The notes beneath the pieces are model-generated. The model saw only the letters and a program-made list of their open reading frames with translations. It did not search any database and had not been told where the DNA came from. Of a stretch of DNA of 8,588 nt, positions 5,727-8,588 are shown in pieces. Made by a program: the position numbers and the translations under genes. The stretch comes from Actinomycetes bacterium (GTDB lineage Bacteria; Actinomycetota; Acidimicrobiia; Acidimicrobiales; RAAP-2): assembly GCA_021805305.1 (NCBI GenBank), contig JAJZFO010000145.1:1-8588 (forward strand), read 5' to 3'. Position 1 is the first letter of the stretch. The number at the start of each line of letters is the position of its first letter.

Positions 5727-6694
5727 GCACCCCCGTCCTCGAGGTGCGCGACCTCAAGGTGCAATACACCACACCCGCCGGACCGGCCCAGGCGGTGAGC
5801 GGCGTCTCGTTCGATCTGGCCCCCGGTGAGTTCCTCGCGATCGTGGGCGAGTCCGGTTGTGGCAAGTCCACGATGCTCTTCTCGATCGCCCAACTCTTGA
5901 CCTACCCGGCCGAGACGGTGGGGGGCAGCGTCAAGTTCGATGGAGTCGACCTCACCACGCTGTCGGCCGAAGAGTTGCGTCAGCACCGCTGGCGCGACAT
6001 CTCGGTCGTGATGCAGAGCGCGATGAACGCGCTCAATCCCACCTTGTCCATCGCGGCGCAGCTCGCCGACGCCTGCCGCGCCCACACCGACTGGGACGAT
6101 GAGAAGATCGCCCGGCGTTCCGCCGAGGTGCTCGAGATGGTGTCGATCGACGTGGCGCACCTCAAGAGCTTTCCCTTCCAGTTATCGGGGGGCATGCGCC
6201 AGCGCGCGATGATCGCGATGGCCCTCCTGCTCGAGCCCAAGTTGATCATCATGGACGAGCCGACGTCGGCGCTCGATGTCGTGGCCCAGCGATCCTTGAT
6301 GCGCCAAGTGGAGAACCTGCGACGCTCACTGGGTTTCGCGGTCCTGTTCGTGACCCACGACATGTCGGTCGTGTCGCACTTCTCGGACCGCTTGGCGGTG
6401 ATGTACGCCGGCGAGATCGTGGAGCTGGGTGCCACCCGCGAGGTGTTCGACCATCCGCGCCACCCCTATTCGAACGGTCTGATGGACGCTTTTCCCTCCA
6501 TCGTGGGCGAGAAGAAGGAGTTGACCGGCATCGCGGGGAATCCGCCGTCACTGGTGAACCCACCGGGGGGCTGTCTCTTCGCGCCGCGCTGTCAATTCGC
6601 CACCGACGAGTGTCGCCAGTTCCGCCCCGAGCTCATCACCGTCGAATCACACGCGGTGCGCTGCCACCTGGTCAATCCGAGGGTCCGTCCATGA
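5723..6694 (+). CDS. ABC importer ATPase 1 (DppD/OppD type)
   Basis: The 323-residue cytoplasmic ATPase powers the importer as one half of a heterodimer. Seen: Walker A GESGCGKST (42-50), Q-loop Q98, signature LSGGMRQR (154-161), Walker B LIIMDEP (174-180) followed by TSALD, and switch His H212. The C-terminal oligopeptide-transporter extension (about 235-323) contains PPSLVNPPGGC and four cysteines C284, C290, C297 and C314. The spacing (x5, x6, x16) matches the cysteine motif that in mycobacterial DppD holds a [4Fe-4S] cluster. All nucleotide-binding motifs are intact. GTG 5723 is chosen because it overlaps the preceding stop (GTGA) with an AAGGTGG-like site just upstream. Its end overlaps the next ATPase gene by 4 nt. 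Confidence 0.94.
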   Translation: MSTPVLEVRDLKVQYTTPAGPAQAVSGVSFDLAPGEFLAIVGESGCGKSTMLFSIAQLLTYPAETVGGSVKFDGVDLTTLSAEELRQHRWRDISVVMQSAMNALNPTLSIAAQLADACRAHTDWDDEKIARRSAEVLEMVSIDVAHLKSFPFQLSGGMRQRAMIAMALLLEPKLIIMDEPTSALDVVAQRSLMRQVENLRRSLGFAVLFVTHDMSVVSHFSDRLAVMYAGEIVELGATREVFDHPRHPYSNGLMDAFPSIVGEKKELTGIAGNPPSLVNPPGGCLFAPRCQFATDECRQFRPELITVESHAVRCHLVNPRVRP

Positions 6695-7659
6695 GTGACG
6701 CCGTCTTGAAGGTCGACCGGCTCAGCCGGTATTTCCGCGTGGGCGGCTTCCGATCAGCGGGCACCTTGCACGCCACTGACGAGGTCTCCTTCGAGGTGGC
6801 CCCCAGCGAGATTGTGGCGTTGGTCGGTGAGTCGGGCTCGGGAAAGTCGACCATCGCTCGCGTGTTGGCCGGCCTCTACCCGCCGACGTCGGGACAGATC
6901 ACCTTCGAGGGCCGCGTGCAGGGCAAGCGCGCCAGTCGTCAGGTCCGCGGTCGCATGCCGATGGTGTTCCAGGATCCCTTCGGCTCGATCAATCCGGTCC
7001 TGCGCGTGGGTCACAGCCTGCAGCGATCCTTGAAACTGCACCGACCCGAACTCGACAAGGCCGCTCGTCAAGCCGAGGCGGTGTCCTTGGTGGAGCGCGT
7101 GGGCCTGTTGCCCGGCGCGGAGGTGCTGCAACGATTCCCCCACGAGCTCTCGGGCGGCCAGCGCCAGCGCCTGGGCTTCGCCCAGGCGCTGGCGTCGCGG
7201 CCCTCGCTGATCCTCGCCGACGAGCCGGTGTCGATGCTCGACGTCTCGATCCGCATCGGTCTGCTCAACGTCATGCGCGCCCTGCGCGACGACGAGCACG
7301 TCTCACTGCTGTACATCACCCACGACCTCGCGAGCGCGCGATACGTGGCGGACCGCATGATCGTGCTCTACGCCGGGCGCATCGTGGAGGAGGGCACGAC
7401 CGACGAGGTGATCTCGGACCCCTCGCATCCCTACACCCGACTCCTCATGGCCACCGCACCCGACCCGCGGTTGCCGCTGGCCCACGACACCGACGTCGAG
7501 GACCTGGGCGAGCCGCCCAAGGTGATCAACCCGGGTCCCGGCTGTCGGTTCGCCCCGCGCTGCCCCCTCGCGATGGACCAGTGCCGCGTCTCGACCCCGG
7601 CCATGGTGCAGCTCTCGGCCACCAAGCGGGTCGCGTGTTACGCCGTCGAGCAACGTTGA
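6691..7659 (+). CDS. ABC importer ATPase 2 (DppF/OppF type)
   Basis: The 322-residue second ATPase completes the heterodimer. Seen: Walker A GESGSGKST (46-54), Q-loop Q94, signature LSGGQRQR (153-160), Walker B LILADEP (173-179) followed by VSMLD in place of the usual TSALD, and H211. The C-terminal extension has cysteines C285, C291, C298 and C316 in the same pattern as ATPase 1. The ATG at 6691 overlaps the previous stop (ATGA) and has GAGGG (6679-6683) 7 nt upstream. The frame is open back to a GTG at 6610, but using that would add 27 residues that merely overlap ATPase 1, and the homologous start is MSDAVLKVDRL. Its stop overlaps the likely TTG start of the hexosaminidase gene. Confidence 0.94.
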   Translation: MSDAVLKVDRLSRYFRVGGFRSAGTLHATDEVSFEVAPSEIVALVGESGSGKSTIARVLAGLYPPTSGQITFEGRVQGKRASRQVRGRMPMVFQDPFGSINPVLRVGHSLQRSLKLHRPELDKAARQAEAVSLVERVGLLPGAEVLQRFPHELSGGQRQRLGFAQALASRPSLILADEPVSMLDVSIRIGLLNVMRALRDDEHVSLLYITHDLASARYVADRMIVLYAGRIVEEGTTDEVISDPSHPYTRLLMATAPDPRLPLAHDTDVEDLGEPPKVINPGPGCRFAPRCPLAMDQCRVSTPAMVQLSATKRVACYAVEQR

Positions 7660-8588
7660 TCGACGCGTTGTTGCCCCGACCCCGTGGGGGCGAGGCACGC
7701 GAGGGCTCCCTGACCGTTCGCTCGCCGCTGCGGGTGAGGTGCGAACCCGGGTGGCGAGAGGATCTCGACGTGTTCGCCGCCGACCTGCGCGGCGCGGTGG
7801 ACTGGCGAGTGGACGTGGTGGGCGAGGAGGACGAGTGCGACATCGACGCGCGCCACGACGCCGCGCTCGTCGCGGAGGGCTTCACCCTTCGCGTGGGTGA
7901 ACGCATCGAGATCACCGCGGGCGACGCGGCGGGCTTCTCCTACGCCCTCACCGCACTACGCCAACTCGGTCCGACGCGACTGTGGTCGCGCACGCCGGGC
8001 GAACTCGAGAGCTGGACCCTCGGCGCGGTCGATCTCCGTGACGCGCCGAGCTTCTCCTGGCGCGGCGTTCACCTGGACGTCGCGCGCCACTTCTTCGACG
8101 TGGCCACCGTACTGCGCTTGATCGACCTGATGTCGATGCATCGCCTCAACCGTCTGCACCTGCACCTCAACGACGACCAGGGGTGGCGCATCGAGGTGCC
8201 CCAGTGGCCCGACCTCACGGCGGTGGGGGCGTGGCGGCGCGCCTCGCCCGTCGGGCACGAGTACGACGACGTTCGTGACGACGTGCCCCACGGGGGCTTC
8301 TACGACGCGAACGACGTGGCCGCCATCGTGGCGCACGCGCGTCGACGCCACGTCCAGGTCGTCCCCGAGATCGATCTGCCCGGGCACGCCCAGGCGGTGC
8401 TGGCCGCCTACCCGCACCTGGGCAACACCGGCGAGCCCCTGGAGGTGTGGACGCACTGGGGGATCTCGCATCACGTCCTCAACGCCGAGACCGCGACGCT
8501 GGACTTCGCCGAGGAGGTGGTGACCTACGTGGCCGGACTCTTTCCCGAGAGTCCCGTGCACATCGGGGGTGACGAATGCCCCAGCACC
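7656..8588 (+). CDS. Family GH20 beta-N-acetylhexosaminidase, 3' end beyond window
   Basis: The first 311 residues of a GH20 enzyme that removes terminal GlcNAc (or GalNAc) from beta-linked oligosaccharides; full-length relatives are usually near 500 residues. A small GH20b-like N-terminal domain (about 15-125, with GFTLRV and GFSYALTALRQL) precedes the catalytic barrel, which begins SFSWRGVHLDVARHFF (R136, D141). Then come LHLHLNDDQGWRIE, EIDLPGHAQAV and finally HIGGDE, with the catalytic pair D306-E307. The window ends four codons later, so the sequence is cut, not frameshifted. No signal peptide is visible, which suggests a cytoplasmic enzyme acting on imported sugars. TTG 7656 is chosen because it overlaps the ATPase stop by 4 nt (TTGA), as at the other junctions. 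GTG 7635 or TTG 7668/7671 are alternatives, and the SD is weak. Family certain; exact start uncertain. Confidence 0.9.
   Translation, partial: MIDALLPRPRGGEAREGSLTVRSPLRVRCEPGWREDLDVFAADLRGAVDWRVDVVGEEDECDIDARHDAALVAEGFTLRVGERIEITAGDAAGFSYALTALRQLGPTRLWSRTPGELESWTLGAVDLRDAPSFSWRGVHLDVARHFFDVATVLRLIDLMSMHRLNRLHLHLNDDQGWRIEVPQWPDLTAVGAWRRASPVGHEYDDVRDDVPHGGFYDANDVAAIVAHARRRHVQVVPEIDLPGHAQAVLAAYPHLGNTGEPLEVWTHWGISHHVLNAETATLDFAEEVVTYVAGLFPESPVHIGGDECPST

Noticed and set aside
6610..6690. GTG at 6610 as start of ATPase 2
   Set aside because: It would overlap ATPase 1 by 85 nt. ATG 6691 has an SD and an ATGA overlap, and gives the normal family N-terminus.
1..8588. Search by eye for CRISPR arrays, insertion sequences, tRNA or rRNA genes and phage attachment repeats
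   Set aside because: No regularly spaced repeats, transposase motifs, terminal inverted repeats or RNA gene signatures were seen on either strand.

Overview
The window is GC-rich (well over 60% by eye) with strong G/C third-position bias and consists almost entirely of plus-strand genes. Two genes seem to have leaderless or near-leaderless promoters, with a TAnnnT box 6 nt before a start codon. Base composition, protein style and leaderless starts suggest a high-GC actinobacterium, possibly of the Acidimicrobiia type. No rRNA or marker gene is present, so the taxonomy is inference only.

Layout. (1) 57-821: ROK-type sugar kinase, close in size to polyphosphate glucokinases. (2) 898-1917: stand-alone double-SIS protein of the GlmS-isomerase/AgaS/NagB-II type, probably a glucosamine-6-phosphate deaminase. 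(3) 1918-2153: a 236-bp control region with an 85-bp AT-rich island (about 27% GC) carrying a promoter candidate (TTGAAG-17-TAATGT), a perfect 13-bp palindrome over its -10 box and a near-copy of that palindrome 50 bp upstream, then a GC-rich leader. (4) 2154-7659: a complete Opp/Dpp-type ABC importer: family-5 solute-binding protein, two permeases and two ATPases. (5) 7656-8588: a family GH20 beta-N-acetylhexosaminidase, cut by the window end just after its catalytic Asp-Glu pair. From the first permease on, every gene junction is a 4-nt stop/start overlap (ATGA, GTGA, ATGA, TTGA), so the importer and hexosaminidase look like one co-translated operon.

Working model (inference from gene content): the secreted binding protein captures chitobiose or short chitooligosaccharides (or another GlcNAc-ended glycan), the importer brings them in intact, the GH20 enzyme, which has no visible signal peptide, splits them in the cytoplasm, the ROK kinase phosphorylates the released amino sugar, and the SIS protein turns glucosamine-6-phosphate into fructose-6-phosphate and ammonia. 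The deacetylase (NagA) and a dedicated regulator are not in the window. The gene set resembles the Vibrio chitin-oligosaccharide locus, which also combines an Opp-type transporter, a hexosaminidase and an amino-sugar kinase.

I saw no mobile elements, CRISPR arrays, tRNA or rRNA genes. No gene-free stretch exceeds 300 bases. I did not find a wholly new kind of system. The least conventional points are the operator pair, the kinase without the usual ROK ExGH motif, the non-lipoprotein binding protein and a possible leaderless mini-ORF before the SIS gene.
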